Assembly (NCBI GenBank): GCA_024275165.1
Contig: JAJRZQ010000029.1
Location: forward strand, 5,952 to 69,951
DNA length: 64,000 bases
Origin: a bacterium
Lineage (GTDB): Bacteria > SAR324 > XYD2-FULL-50-16
Direction of reading: 5' to 3'
Part shown: positions 1 through 8,437 of the stretch, piece after piece
Layout of the letters: each line of letters opens with the position of its first letter
Position numbering within the stretch: position 1 is the first letter of the stretch
Notes under the pieces: model-generated
What the model was told of the DNA's origin: nothing
Seen by the model: only the letters and a program-made list of their open reading frames with translations
The model's database searches: none
Position numbers and translations under genes: made by a program

Positions 1-2
1 GT

Positions 3-28
3 CTCTGCACACTCAGAGGCTCTTTTTT
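3..28 (+). terminator. Possible terminator of a gene left of the window
   Basis: A 5-bp stem (CTCTG at 3-7 pairing with CAGAG at 14-18, 6-nt loop) is followed by a T-rich run at 21-28. It looks like a weak intrinsic terminator for a gene that ends before the window. The stem is short and the upstream context is missing. Confidence 0.3.
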
Positions 29-49
29 AACTTAAAGAAAATTAAAAAA

Positions 50-1351
50 ATGAATACCCTGCGAAATTTTCTGCCTGGGGCTCTGGCGGCCTCTGCCTTG
101 TTTTTTCCCTTGAACCTCTTTGCCCAAACCCAAGAGATTCAGGCCGGTGATACGGCCTGGATGTTGGTCTCTACCGCCATGGTCATGCTGATGATCCCCG
201 GGTTGGCGCTGTTTTACGGGGGAATGGTGCGTAGTCGCAATGTCTTGAGCGCCATGATGCATTCCTTCTTCGCTTTGGGCCTTGTCACCCTGCAATGGGT
301 GGTGATCGGTTATAGCTTAAGCTGGGGGACGGATCACGGGGGCTTTATCGGGGGCTTGAACTACGCCTTTTTGCAAGGGGTTGGCTTGGAGGCCAATGGA
401 ACCATCCCTCATGTACTCTTTATGGCTTTTCAGGGGATGTTCGCGATCATCACCCCGGCGATTATCTTAGGGGCCGCGGTGGAGCGGATCAAGTTTTCGA
501 CCTATGCCGTTTTTATCTTTTTATGGAGTACCTTAGTCTACGACCCCTTGTGCCACATGGTCTGGCATCCCGATGGCTTTTTGCTCAATCGTGGCGGCCT
601 TGATTTTGCAGGGGGCACGGTGGTGCATATTTCCAGTGGGGTGAGCGCCTTGGTACTCGCTTGGGTTTTAGGCCGTCGCAAGGGCTACGGCAAACTGCCC
701 ATGCCCCCTCACAATTTGGTTTTAACCCTTTTAGGGGCGGGGCTTTTATGGTTTGGCTGGTTTGGCTTTAACGCGGGTTCCGCCTTAAGCGCCGGAGCCT
801 TGGCCGCCAATGCCCTGGCCGTGACACATATCTCCGCGGCTATGGGCCTGATCGCTTGGGTGGGCTTGGAATGGATTCTTTTAAAGAAACCCAGCGCGCT
901 GGGTGCCGCTTCGGGGTTGGTGGCCGGCCTGGTGGCTATCACCCCCGGGGCTGGTTTTGTGTCGGTTGGGGCCTCGATTTGGATCGGCTTGATCGGAGGG
1001 GCGGTTTGTTTTTATGGGATTCGGATCAAAAGCCGCATGGGGCTGGATGATAGCCTGGATGCCTTTGGGGTGCATGGCATTGGCGGGATCACCGGGGCGT
1101 TGCTCACCGGGGTATTTGCCTCTGTGGCCATCAACCCCGCTGGGGCTGATGGGGTTTTATTCGGGGCCGAGGGTTGGCACCTGTTGTTGGAGCAGGCTAT
1201 TGCGGTTGCCTTTACGGTCGTTTATTCCGGAGGGATCACCTACTTTTTGGTCGTGCTTTTGGATAAAATCATGGGAATACGCGTTCCCGAAGAAACGGAA
1301 CTGGCCGGCTTGGACTCCACCCTGCATGGGGAGCAAGCCTACCAAAATTAG
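50..1351 (+). CDS. amtB: Amt/AmtB ammonium transporter
   Basis: Inner-membrane ammonium/ammonia channel of the Amt/MEP/Rh family, 433 residues, the usual length. It has an N-terminal signal-like hydrophobic segment ending near residue 25 and then about eleven membrane spans. The family signatures are visible: MLMIPGLALFYGGMVRSRN in the first core helix, and the two pore histidines His193 (GGTVVHISSG) and His342 (DAFGVHGIGG), equivalent to the E. coli twin-His pair. The start codon lies in an A-rich leader without a Shine-Dalgarno match. A partner glnK/glnB gene, common next to amtB, is not visible downstream; the next gene is convergent only 15 bp away. Confidence 0.95.
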   Translation: MNTLRNFLPGALAASALFFPLNLFAQTQEIQAGDTAWMLVSTAMVMLMIPGLALFYGGMVRSRNVLSAMMHSFFALGLVTLQWVVIGYSLSWGTDHGGFIGGLNYAFLQGVGLEANGTIPHVLFMAFQGMFAIITPAIILGAAVERIKFSTYAVFIFLWSTLVYDPLCHMVWHPDGFLLNRGGLDFAGGTVVHISSGVSALVLAWVLGRRKGYGKLPMPPHNLVLTLLGAGLLWFGWFGFNAGSALSAGALAANALAVTHISAAMGLIAWVGLEWILLKKPSALGAASGLVAGLVAITPGAGFVSVGASIWIGLIGGAVCFYGIRIKSRMGLDDSLDAFGVHGIGGITGALLTGVFASVAINPAGADGVLFGAEGWHLLLEQAIAVAFTVVYSGGITYFLVVLLDKIMGIRVPEETELAGLDSTLHGEQAYQN

Positions 1352-1366
1352 GGGAGCTTGTTAGGT

Positions 1367-2869
1367 TTAACGGATGCTCTGCCCGTAAAAGGGGCGGTAG
1401 GCCGCCCCTAAAATCAGGCTAAAACAGCCTAAAAGAATCAGGGGGGTGAGGAAATCTCCCCAAGAGTAATAGAGGCTGACTCGGCTCTGCCCCCGCACGG
1501 GGTAGAGCCCTGTTAAGGCTTGGGGAATCCAGGTTCCTAGGTTTTCTTGTTTGTATTTCCCGGCGACAACTCCGCTTATCCCTCCATTGGCAGCGACTAA
1601 AACGGTTTTTAAACTTTGTAGGGACAGAGATACGGCCCGGCGGGATAGGGCCTTTTTCCCCTCGGGGGCCAACTCGAATTGGCGGCTTAAGATGATCAAG
1701 AGGTCCGCTTCTTGGGATTGGCGATAAAAGGAATCGAGGTATTGCTCAAAACAGATCCCCACGGCGATTTTCAATCCCTGGACCTCCAACAGCTCGCGTT
1801 TGCCCGGGCTGTATTCAAAGGAGCGCGGAATCAAGGGAGCGACCCCCATAAACCTAGCCCAAGCGGGCATGTATTCCGCTAGGGGGAGTAAGGTTTCTTT
1901 TTGACTGAGTTGGTAGTTCAAGCCCGGTAGGGGAGCGAGCAGCAGGGCGGAATTGAAATAGTTGAATTGGCTTCCGGCCAAGCGTTGCTCCATCACGCCG
2001 GTCAGTAGGCTTTGCGAGGGCTCTAAAAAGCGGTGGGCCAGTACATCCAGCGCGTTCCCCTGCCCCACAAAACCGGGTAGAGCGGTTTCGGGTAAAATAA
2101 AAAGGTCCGGTTGGTGGGGCCCGAGTGCCTTTTTTTTGGCAAAAAGGTCGTTGATGACCGCTTCTGTGGTGGGCGCTGTGCCTAGGGTTCCATTCCAAGG
2201 CATGACCGCCGCTTGTAGAATCGGCCCTTTTTTTGGAGGAAAGCGACCGGCAAAGGATAAAAAAATCAAAACCAACAGGGGGGTCCAGGGTAGGGTAAAG
2301 AGGGTTTTGGGGTCTGCCTTGCTGATCAAGGGGAGGAGGATCAGCATGAAAAAACTACTGGCCAAGGCCTCGACCCCTTCGCCTCCTAAGAGGGGGTAGG
2401 CCCCGCTAAACCAACTCTGTAAGAGCGGTTGATCCGCTAGGGAAAGCAGGGGGAGGTTGCCTAAGGCGAACAAAGGTAAGAGTTGCAGCCCTAGAAAATG
2501 GGCAAAGGGAAAGCAAAGATAACGGTAATAGGCCCTCTGCTCACTATCGGAGCGGATTAGGCTGAGGGTCCCGTTGACAAAGAGTAGAGCGAGAAACAAA
2601 GGAATGGACAACCAGAGCAGGGTCGAGCAATACAAACCGAAGCTGTCCCAAAAATCGTTTTTCAATTGGGAGAGCGTATCCAAAACCCAGGACTGGGTTA
2701 CGGCAAGCTCGACAAAGACAAAGCTGAACAAGGCCCAGGGGGATTTGCAATTTTTTAAAGTAGCCAGGTAAAACCCGGCCCCCAAAACCCCCAGCCACCA
2801 AGCGGGATGAGGCAGCTTGGTCAAACCCCAAAACCCCCCGGCCAACAGGGGGTAAAAGCATCGGATCAT
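1367..2869 (-). CDS. lnt: Apolipoprotein N-acyltransferase
   Basis: Inner-membrane enzyme that adds the third acyl chain to the N-terminal cysteine of lipoproteins. 500 residues, normal for Lnt. Residues 1-200 are hydrophobic, with six or more membrane spans, and the C-terminal half is a nitrilase-fold domain. The catalytic triad is visible: Glu261 in ILPETALPG, Lys in QKETLLPLAEYMP, and Cys373 in GICFEQ. The start codon overlaps the stop of the upstream corC-like gene by 4 nt (ATGA), so the two are translationally coupled, as in many proteobacterial ybeX-lnt pairs. The window encodes several lipobox proteins (NapB, LpoB-like and others) that could be substrates. Confidence 0.95.
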   Translation of the reverse strand: MIRCFYPLLAGGFWGLTKLPHPAWWLGVLGAGFYLATLKNCKSPWALFSFVFVELAVTQSWVLDTLSQLKNDFWDSFGLYCSTLLWLSIPLFLALLFVNGTLSLIRSDSEQRAYYRYLCFPFAHFLGLQLLPLFALGNLPLLSLADQPLLQSWFSGAYPLLGGEGVEALASSFFMLILLPLISKADPKTLFTLPWTPLLVLIFLSFAGRFPPKKGPILQAAVMPWNGTLGTAPTTEAVINDLFAKKKALGPHQPDLFILPETALPGFVGQGNALDVLAHRFLEPSQSLLTGVMEQRLAGSQFNYFNSALLLAPLPGLNYQLSQKETLLPLAEYMPAWARFMGVAPLIPRSFEYSPGKRELLEVQGLKIAVGICFEQYLDSFYRQSQEADLLIILSRQFELAPEGKKALSRRAVSLSLQSLKTVLVAANGGISGVVAGKYKQENLGTWIPQALTGLYPVRGQSRVSLYYSWGDFLTPLILLGCFSLILGAAYRPFYGQSIR

Positions 2870-3651
2870 GAAGCGATGCGGCTGGGCGCGGGAAGGCGTA
2901 GTTTTAAGAGCCTGCGTTCGTCGCTCTCTTCTACCGTGAACGAGATGTTGTCGATTTTAAAGCTCTCTGCTTTGCTGGGGATCTTGCCCAGCACATGGAT
3001 GGTATAACCCCCAATGGTTTCAATTCCTTCTTTCTTAAAATCCACATGAAAGAGTTCGTTGAAGTCTTCTAAAGCGAAGTTCGCGTCCATGACGATAACT
3101 CCATCACCGACTTCTTCGTAGCTTGGGTCTGAGTCTTTATCAAATTCGTCGGGGATCACTCCCACCAGTTCTTCCAAAATATCAGAAAGGGTCAAGACTC
3201 CGTCTACCCCGCCGTATTCATCGACCACCAAAGCCATATGGGTATGGGCTTGACGGAAGTTCGCCATGATTTGATGGATCGGTTGGGAGTAGGAAACAAA
3301 AAGAGGTTTTCGCATCGCTTTGGAGACCGGTTGGCTCAAATTATCGCTTTCGGCAAAAGGAAAGAGGTCGATGGCGTGCAGGATGCCTACGATGTTGTCT
3401 TCTTTTTTGTCGTAAACGGGGAGGCGAGAATGACCGGATTGATGATGGAGTTTTAAGGCCTCTTTAATCTGCGCCTGGCAATGAATGCTGACGATTTTGG
3501 TACGGGGCTCCATGGCGTCGCTGGCCGTGGCAGAGAAGAAATTTTCCAGTTTGTCTAAGAGGGCTTGAGTTTCTACGCTGCTCTCGCCGCCTTGATGCTT
3601 GAATGAAGCCTTGAGTAGGTGGATCAGACTACTGCCCGATGGACTATCCAC
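2866..3651 (-). CDS. corC: CorC/YbeX-type protein: CBS pair plus transporter-associated domain
   Basis: Cytosolic protein of the CorC/HlyC family (hemolysin-like, linked to magnesium/cobalt efflux), 261 residues. Two CBS motifs span about residues 45-180 (first begins near PRTKIVSIHCQAQ, second contains VVDEYGGVDGVLTLSDILEE). The C-terminal CorC/transporter-associated domain spans about 185-255 (DANFALEDFNELFHVDF...TIGGYTIHVLGKIP). It starts with GTG, supported by an AGGAGG ribosome-binding site 4 nt upstream. It is first gene of the corC-lnt operon behind a good promoter. No N-terminal membrane (DUF21) domain is present, so it is the short soluble type. Confidence 0.9.
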   Translation of the reverse strand: MDSPSGSSLIHLLKASFKHQGGESSVETQALLDKLENFFSATASDAMEPRTKIVSIHCQAQIKEALKLHHQSGHSRLPVYDKKEDNIVGILHAIDLFPFAESDNLSQPVSKAMRKPLFVSYSQPIHQIMANFRQAHTHMALVVDEYGGVDGVLTLSDILEELVGVIPDEFDKDSDPSYEEVGDGVIVMDANFALEDFNELFHVDFKKEGIETIGGYTIHVLGKIPSKAESFKIDNISFTVEESDERRLLKLRLPAPSRIAS

Positions 3652-3676
3652 TTGCCTCCTGATAGGGTTGAAAAAA

Positions 3677-3692
3677 CCTCTTTATAAAGAGG
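3677..3692. promoter_or_regulatory. Perfect 16-bp palindrome in the corC-lnt leader
   Basis: The sequence CCTCTTTATAAAGAGG is a perfect 16-bp palindrome. It lies between the corC-lnt promoter (-10 at 3707-3712) and the GTG start at 3651, just past the expected transcription start. Its position suits an operator for a dimeric repressor; it could also form a short RNA hairpin. No regulator is assigned. Confidence 0.5.
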
Positions 3693-3706
3693 AGAAAATT
3701 AGTTGT

Positions 3707-3736
3707 ATTATAGAATAAGAGATACAGAAATAACAA
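3707..3736 (-). promoter_or_regulatory. Sigma-70-type promoter of corC-lnt
   Basis: Read on the minus strand: -35 box TTGTTA (3736-3731), 18-nt spacer, perfect -10 box TATAAT (3712-3707). Transcription would begin near 3700, giving a leader of about 50 nt that contains the palindrome at 3677-3692. Confidence 0.65.
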
Positions 3737-3843
3737 GGGGAAAAGCCTTGATTTTTGTAAATCTTGCTATTGCGTCGGGGGCTTGCTAATTTAAATCTGT
3801 TCCAGGCAGTTGCGCGTTTATTTTTTTGTTCTCCGCTACCTCC

Positions 3844-4659
3844 ATGCAGCAAGTCCTTGCCCAAGGGGCAAAATATATTAAAGAAGCCAAGGCCTTGATT
3901 CTGACCGCGGGGGCAGGGATGGGGGTGGATTCGGGGTTGCCTGATTTTCGCGGGGATCAAGGTTTTTGGAGGGCTTACCCGCTTTATCAGCAGTTGGGCC
4001 TAAGCTTTGTCGATGCCGCGAACCCCGCTCGGTTTGCGCAAGACCCGTCTTTTGCCTGGGGTTTTTACGGGCATCGCTTAGGGCTGTACCGGCAATGCCG
4101 TCCCCATGCCGGTTTTGCTTTGATTCTCCAATGGGCGGCCCGTTTTGGGCAAGAAATCTTTGTGGTCACCTCCAATGTCGATGGGCAATTTCAGCAGGCG
4201 GGCTATGATGAAGCCAAAATCTATGAGGTTCACGGCAGCATTCACCACCTACAATGTCTGCGCAACTGTCGGCCCGAAATTTGGGAAAATTCAGAAACCC
4301 CGGTAGTGGATTTAACCCAAATGAAAGCAAAAACCTATCCCTGTTGCAAGTTTTGCGGGCGAGTCGCGCGGCCCAATATCTTAATGTTTGGGGACGCCGC
4401 TTGGCAAGGCGCGCGCAGCGCGGCCCAAGAGACGAGATTTCATCAGTTTTTATCTAGGCATCAACCTCACTCTAGGCTGGTTATTGAAATCGGAGCGGGC
4501 CAGGCCGTGCCCACCATTCGTCGGCTCAGCCAAGGCTTAGGCCGCGAGGGGGCTAGGGTGATGCGGATTAATCCTCGAGAAGCGGAGATCACGGCCCCTC
4601 ACTTGAGCCTTCCCCTAGGTGGGTTGGAGGGGCTGACCCGCCTAGACCAAGCTTTATGA
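3844..4659 (+). CDS. Sir2-family NAD-dependent protein deacylase
   Basis: Sirtuin, 271 residues from ATG 3844; a TTG six codons upstream at 3826 is the alternative start and neither has a clear ribosome-binding site. Motifs in order: NAD-binding GAGMGVDSGLPDFR, TSNVDGQFQQAG, the catalytic histidine in YEVHGS, a four-Cys zinc site formed by CLRNC (C-x3-C) and CKFC (C-x2-C), then RPNILMFGD. The second motif reads TSNVDG rather than the commoner TQNIDG/TQNVDG, as in a divergent bacterial sirtuin class. Its stop overlaps the next gene by 4 nt, so it begins a run with the unknown protein and glgA. Its substrate cannot be told from sequence. Confidence 0.88.
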   Translation: MQQVLAQGAKYIKEAKALILTAGAGMGVDSGLPDFRGDQGFWRAYPLYQQLGLSFVDAANPARFAQDPSFAWGFYGHRLGLYRQCRPHAGFALILQWAARFGQEIFVVTSNVDGQFQQAGYDEAKIYEVHGSIHHLQCLRNCRPEIWENSETPVVDLTQMKAKTYPCCKFCGRVARPNILMFGDAAWQGARSAAQETRFHQFLSRHQPHSRLVIEIGAGQAVPTIRRLSQGLGREGARVMRINPREAEITAPHLSLPLGGLEGLTRLDQAL

Positions 4660-5213
4660 ACGATCCCTTGCGAGTATATAAAGACGGGCTGCTGGCCCTT
4701 GCCGGGCTGTTGGCGAAACTTTTGAAGGTCATGGGGCATTCCGACCCCACCGCCAAAGCTAAGCAGGTCGAACTCTATCAAAAATATAAGGCGAACCTGA
4801 AGCTTTATGCGCAGTCGGCAAAAAATCGCTGGCCCTGGCAAGACCTGCTTCTCTACCTCAGAAACTTAGAGGGGGAGTTGGGGAGTGATTTTGAAGTGAA
4901 AGAAACGGTACGCAAAAAGCTGATCAAGGACTTAAGTGAACTCATGGTGCCGCCCGCGGAACTCCCGGAATTTAAAGAGGTCGCTCCGCCATTGAGGCCG
5001 AGATTTTCCAAAGCACAAAAAGAGGTCTTGCGGGCCGCAAAACAAAGGGTGGAAGCCGAGCAAGCGGCCTTTTCTCCTCCTCCCCCTTCCCCCCCCACCC
5101 TGCGCCAGACCCAGGGGACGGCCAGCCTGCTGCGTTTAATCCAAGCGATCAATAAGGTGGGCCCCGATGCCATTGAGGCACAAATCAACAAACATTACAG
5201 GAAAAAGGAATGA
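4656..5213 (+). CDS. Unknown 185-residue protein between a sirtuin and glgA
   Basis: Not recognised. It overlaps the sirtuin stop (ATGA at 4656) and the glgA start (ATGA at 5210), so all three are probably co-translated. Residues 1-115 look alpha-helical and charged. A proline-rich linker (FSPPPPSPPTLRQ, about 145-157) follows, then a short helical tail ending in a basic HYRKKE. No signal peptide, membrane segment or cysteine cluster is seen, so it is probably cytosolic. The coupling suggests, but does not prove, a link to glycogen metabolism or protein deacylation. Confidence 0.8.
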   Translation: MNDPLRVYKDGLLALAGLLAKLLKVMGHSDPTAKAKQVELYQKYKANLKLYAQSAKNRWPWQDLLLYLRNLEGELGSDFEVKETVRKKLIKDLSELMVPPAELPEFKEVAPPLRPRFSKAQKEVLRAAKQRVEAEQAAFSPPPPSPPTLRQTQGTASLLRLIQAINKVGPDAIEAQINKHYRKKE

Positions 5214-6673
5214 GAATCTTAATTGCCGCTACTGAGGCGGTTCCCTATGTCAAGACCGGGGGGCTGGGCGATGTAGCGGGAACTTTAGCTCTCGAACTCG
5301 CCAAGGCGCGCCATGAAGTCGCCTTGGTGCTGCCCCTGCACCAAGCGATTGTTCCCGTAAAATGGAAGTTGGAAATCGCCATGGACAGTCTGCGGGTCAA
5401 GATGGGGGACGCGGACCTCTATTGCCGGGTTTGGGCGCGTCAGGCCCTGGCTCATTGCAGGGTTTATTTCATTGAATATGACCGCTATTTTCATCGCGAC
5501 CCCATTTATAATGACGGGAGCAAGGATTATTACGACAATGGCAGTCGTTTTGCTTTTTTCTCTAAAGCCTGTCTGGACTTGGCTCAAGCCTTGGATTTTC
5601 AACCTCAGGTCATTCAGGCCAACGATTGGCAAACCGCCTTGATCCCCTTTTATTTAAAGACTTGGAATTATGAGGGGTATTTTCGCAAAACAGCAAGTTT
5701 GCTCTCGATTCACAACATGGGTTATCAGGGCCACATGCCTGCCGAGATTTGTTCTTTCATGGGAATCCAGCGCTGGCAGTTTCGAGAATCCGAATTCGAG
5801 TCTTTTGGAGGGGTGAATTTTTTAAAGGGAGGGATTTTTTACGCGGATAAAATCTCTACGGTGAGCCCGACCTATGCCAAAGAAATCTTAGGCGAGCCCG
5901 GGGGAAGCGGATTAAGCCCCTATTTGCAACGGCGCAGCAATGATGTGGCGGGAATTTTAAACGGGATTGACCAAAAGGAATGGAACCCGAAAAAAGATAA
6001 ACTGCTCCCTGCTCGTTACTCGGCGGAGGATTTAAGCGGCAAGGCCATCTGCAAGGCGGAACTGCAAAAAAAGTTCTTGTTGGAGGAAAAGGCAGACAAA
6101 CCGATCTTCGGGCTCGTGGGACGATTGGCGGATCAAAAGGGGTTGGATCTCTTAAAAGAGATCATCCCAGAAATCATGCGCTGGGATTTGCAAATGGTTT
6201 TGATTGGCTCGGGAGACCCGGAGTTGGAACGCTTTTTTGGCGACCTCCCGAAGCATTATCCCGGGAAATTCGGCAGTTATATCGGTTTTGAGCCGAAATT
6301 AGCCCATCTAGTGGAGGCGGGGAGTGACTTTTTTGTCATGCCCAGCAGGTACGAGCCCTGCGGCCTCAATCAAATGTATAGCCTGATCTACGGCACCTTG
6401 CCCGTTGTAAGGGCGACCGGTGGTTTGGCCGATACGGTGGAGAACTTTCAACCCCAGGCCGGGCAGGGGACGGGTTTTGTCTTTCAGGATATTTCTTCAG
6501 CGGCCTTGCGGGATACCTTGGGTTGGGCCTTGCACACTTGGTATCACCAACAAGACGAGATCGCGGCGATGCGGGTACGGGCGATGGAGCGGGATCACAG
6601 TTGGAAGAAGGCGGTGAAGGAATATGTCAAAGCCTATAAGGAGGCTCTAGTGCGCCGTGCTTTGTGGAAGTAG
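5210..6673 (+). CDS. glgA: Glycogen synthase (ADP-glucose type, GT5)
   Basis: Transfers glucose from ADP-glucose to growing alpha-1,4-glucan in the cytosol. 487 residues, normal for GlgA. The N-terminal KTGGLGDVAG motif (ADP-glucose binding) is at residues 15-24. VIQANDWQTAL lies in the N-terminal Rossmann domain, and the C-terminal GT-B signature PSRYEPCGLNQMYSLIYG is followed by VVRATGGLADTV. ATG at 5210 overlaps the previous stop and has an AAAAAGGA ribosome-binding site. No other glycogen genes (glgB, glgC, glgP) are in the window. Confidence 0.95.
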   Translation: MRILIAATEAVPYVKTGGLGDVAGTLALELAKARHEVALVLPLHQAIVPVKWKLEIAMDSLRVKMGDADLYCRVWARQALAHCRVYFIEYDRYFHRDPIYNDGSKDYYDNGSRFAFFSKACLDLAQALDFQPQVIQANDWQTALIPFYLKTWNYEGYFRKTASLLSIHNMGYQGHMPAEICSFMGIQRWQFRESEFESFGGVNFLKGGIFYADKISTVSPTYAKEILGEPGGSGLSPYLQRRSNDVAGILNGIDQKEWNPKKDKLLPARYSAEDLSGKAICKAELQKKFLLEEKADKPIFGLVGRLADQKGLDLLKEIIPEIMRWDLQMVLIGSGDPELERFFGDLPKHYPGKFGSYIGFEPKLAHLVEAGSDFFVMPSRYEPCGLNQMYSLIYGTLPVVRATGGLADTVENFQPQAGQGTGFVFQDISSAALRDTLGWALHTWYHQQDEIAAMRVRAMERDHSWKKAVKEYVKAYKEALVRRALWK

Positions 6674-6718
6674 GGCAAAAAAAGGCTTGCCTGAAACGGA
6701 GAGGGGATGGAGGGCAGC

Positions 6719-7831
6719 TTACTTCTCATAGCGTCGCATTCTTACATTTAAGATTAAACCGATGCCAATCATGTGACTGATCATTGCCGAACCGCCATAG
6801 CTCATAAAGGGTAAAGGCATCCCTACAATGGGCATGAGGCCCAGCACCATAGCGATATTGATGGTGATTTGACTGGCTAAGATAGCGGTCACTCCATAGG
6901 TTAAAATCGTGCCGGAGCGGTCCTTGGTTTGCCCGACAAAGCGCAAACACCAAAAAATCAGGATCAGGTACAGGGTCACTAAAATAACCCCGCCGATAAA
7001 ACCCCATTCCTCGGTAAAAACCGAAAAAATAAAATCCGTATGTCGGGCCGGCAAAAAGTTGAGCTGCGCCTGCGTTCCCTGTAAAAACCCCTTGCCCCAA
7101 ATCCCGCCTGAGCCAATGGCGATTTTCGACTGAATGATGTGATACCCCTTGCCTAAAGGGTCGGACTCGGGGTTGATCAGGGTTAAAATCCGGTTTTTTT
7201 GATAGGGCTTTAAAATAAAATACCAAGCAAAGGGCGCGCTCACCAAAGCGAGCCCTAAGGAAGCCCAAACCACCTTCATTCGCAAGCCCGCCAAAACAAT
7301 AATCGGGACGGCCACAATCAGTAAAACCCCGGCCGTACCCAGGTCCGGTTGCTTGAGGATTAAAATAAAGGGCACCAAGACCAGGGTCAAGGGCCAAAAG
7401 AGATCCTTAAAACCCAAATCCCCGATCCGCCTGGAATCACGAAAGTGATTGGCTAGGGCTAAGACCAAAGAAAACTTAACGAACTCCGAAGGCTGCAAGA
7501 AAAATGGTCCCAGCTTAAGCCAGCGGCTCACCTTGGAGCCCGGGCCACCGGTGCCGTAAAAGAGCACGAGCAGCAAAAGCACAATCAGCACCAGATGCAC
7601 CCAGGGGGCAAGGCGCAACATGAGTTTGTAGTCCACCAACACGGTCGCCGTAATGACCAGCAAGCCAAAGAAAAACCAAAGAATTTGTTTTTGAAAGTAG
7701 AGGGTATCGGTGCCGTAGCTTGCAGAGGCGGAGTAGATCGCCACAAACCCGATCACGCTGATTATCGTGACTAAAGCCAACAAGGCCCAATCAATATTCG
7801 CGATCAGTCTAGGATTGAGCAGCATGGCCAT
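6719..7831 (-). CDS. rodA: Rod-shape SEDS peptidoglycan polymerase
   Basis: RodA/MrdB, inner-membrane SEDS-family glycosyltransferase of the elongasome, 370 residues with about ten membrane spans. Near the C terminus it carries the SEDS signature GLMPIVGMPLPFMSYGGSA, and mid-protein QPDLGTAGVLL with the catalytic-loop aspartate. Alternative starts are ATG 7831 and ATG 7825. The gene overlaps the end of rfaE2 by about 20 nt, so both are on one transcript. Presence of RodA suggests a rod-shaped cell; its usual PBP2 partner is not in the window. Confidence 0.93.
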   Translation of the reverse strand: MAMLLNPRLIANIDWALLALVTIISVIGFVAIYSASASYGTDTLYFQKQILWFFFGLLVITATVLVDYKLMLRLAPWVHLVLIVLLLLVLFYGTGGPGSKVSRWLKLGPFFLQPSEFVKFSLVLALANHFRDSRRIGDLGFKDLFWPLTLVLVPFILILKQPDLGTAGVLLIVAVPIIVLAGLRMKVVWASLGLALVSAPFAWYFILKPYQKNRILTLINPESDPLGKGYHIIQSKIAIGSGGIWGKGFLQGTQAQLNFLPARHTDFIFSVFTEEWGFIGGVILVTLYLILIFWCLRFVGQTKDRSGTILTYGVTAILASQITINIAMVLGLMPIVGMPLPFMSYGGSAMISHMIGIGLILNVRMRRYEK

Positions 7832-8315
7832 ATCTTTGTACTATTCTTTCGATCAAATTACTGGTAGAGCGCTCGGGGATTAGGGGGATCGTAAATACTC
7901 GGCCTTTTTTGGCCTCCACCACCTCTCGCCCGACAATGGATTCCAGTGGCCAGTCGCCCCCCTTGACCAGTAAGTCGGGTCGCAGGCGGGTGATCAAGTT
8001 GAGGGGAGTATCTTCTTCAAAGGGGATCACAAAATCAACAAACCAAAAGTTAGCCAGCATCTCCATTCGTTCCTCTAAGGGGACTAAAGGCCGCTTTGGC
8101 CCCTTGAGCCGTTGAATGGAAGCATCGGAGTTCACCCCGATAATCAGCAGGTCCCCTGCTCTACGGGCAGCGGTGAGGTAGCGAGTGTGCCCGATATGCA
8201 TCAAGTCGAAGCAACCATTGGTAAAGACCGCTTTTTTGCCTTCTTGTTGCAGGGTTTGAAGCTTTAAGGCGAGGTCGGCTAAAGCAAGGAGCTTGGTTTT
8301 TAAAAGGGGGTCCAT
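7809..8315 (-). CDS. rfaE2: D-beta-D-heptose 1-phosphate adenylyltransferase (stand-alone RfaE2)
   Basis: Cytosolic nucleotidyltransferase that makes ADP-heptose for LPS inner core. 168 residues, matching the stand-alone C-terminal half of HldE. Motifs: TNGCFDLMHIGHTRYL with the HxGH signature, GVNSDASIQRLKGPKRP, and PDLLVKGGDW. The kinase half (RfaE1) is absent here and must be encoded elsewhere. Its presence supports a Gram-negative envelope with heptose-containing LPS. It is upstream of, and overlaps, rodA. Confidence 0.92.
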   Translation of the reverse strand: MDPLLKTKLLALADLALKLQTLQQEGKKAVFTNGCFDLMHIGHTRYLTAARRAGDLLIIGVNSDASIQRLKGPKRPLVPLEERMEMLANFWFVDFVIPFEEDTPLNLITRLRPDLLVKGGDWPLESIVGREVVEAKKGRVFTIPLIPERSTSNLIERIVQRYGHAAQS

Positions 8316-8437
8316 AGGTTTTGCCTGCCCCTCGCGGAAGGGATTTTCAATGGATTTTTCTGAGTTGATCAGCTAGTTTGGAGTTTGGTACAAAGCAAGC
8401 GCCCTGTCAACGCGGGGGCATTTTTCTATGGGAGAGC

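Noticed and set aside
6726-7397. 223-residue minus-strand open frame inside rodA
   Set aside because: Shadow frame of RodA; RodA signature motifs are in the other frame.
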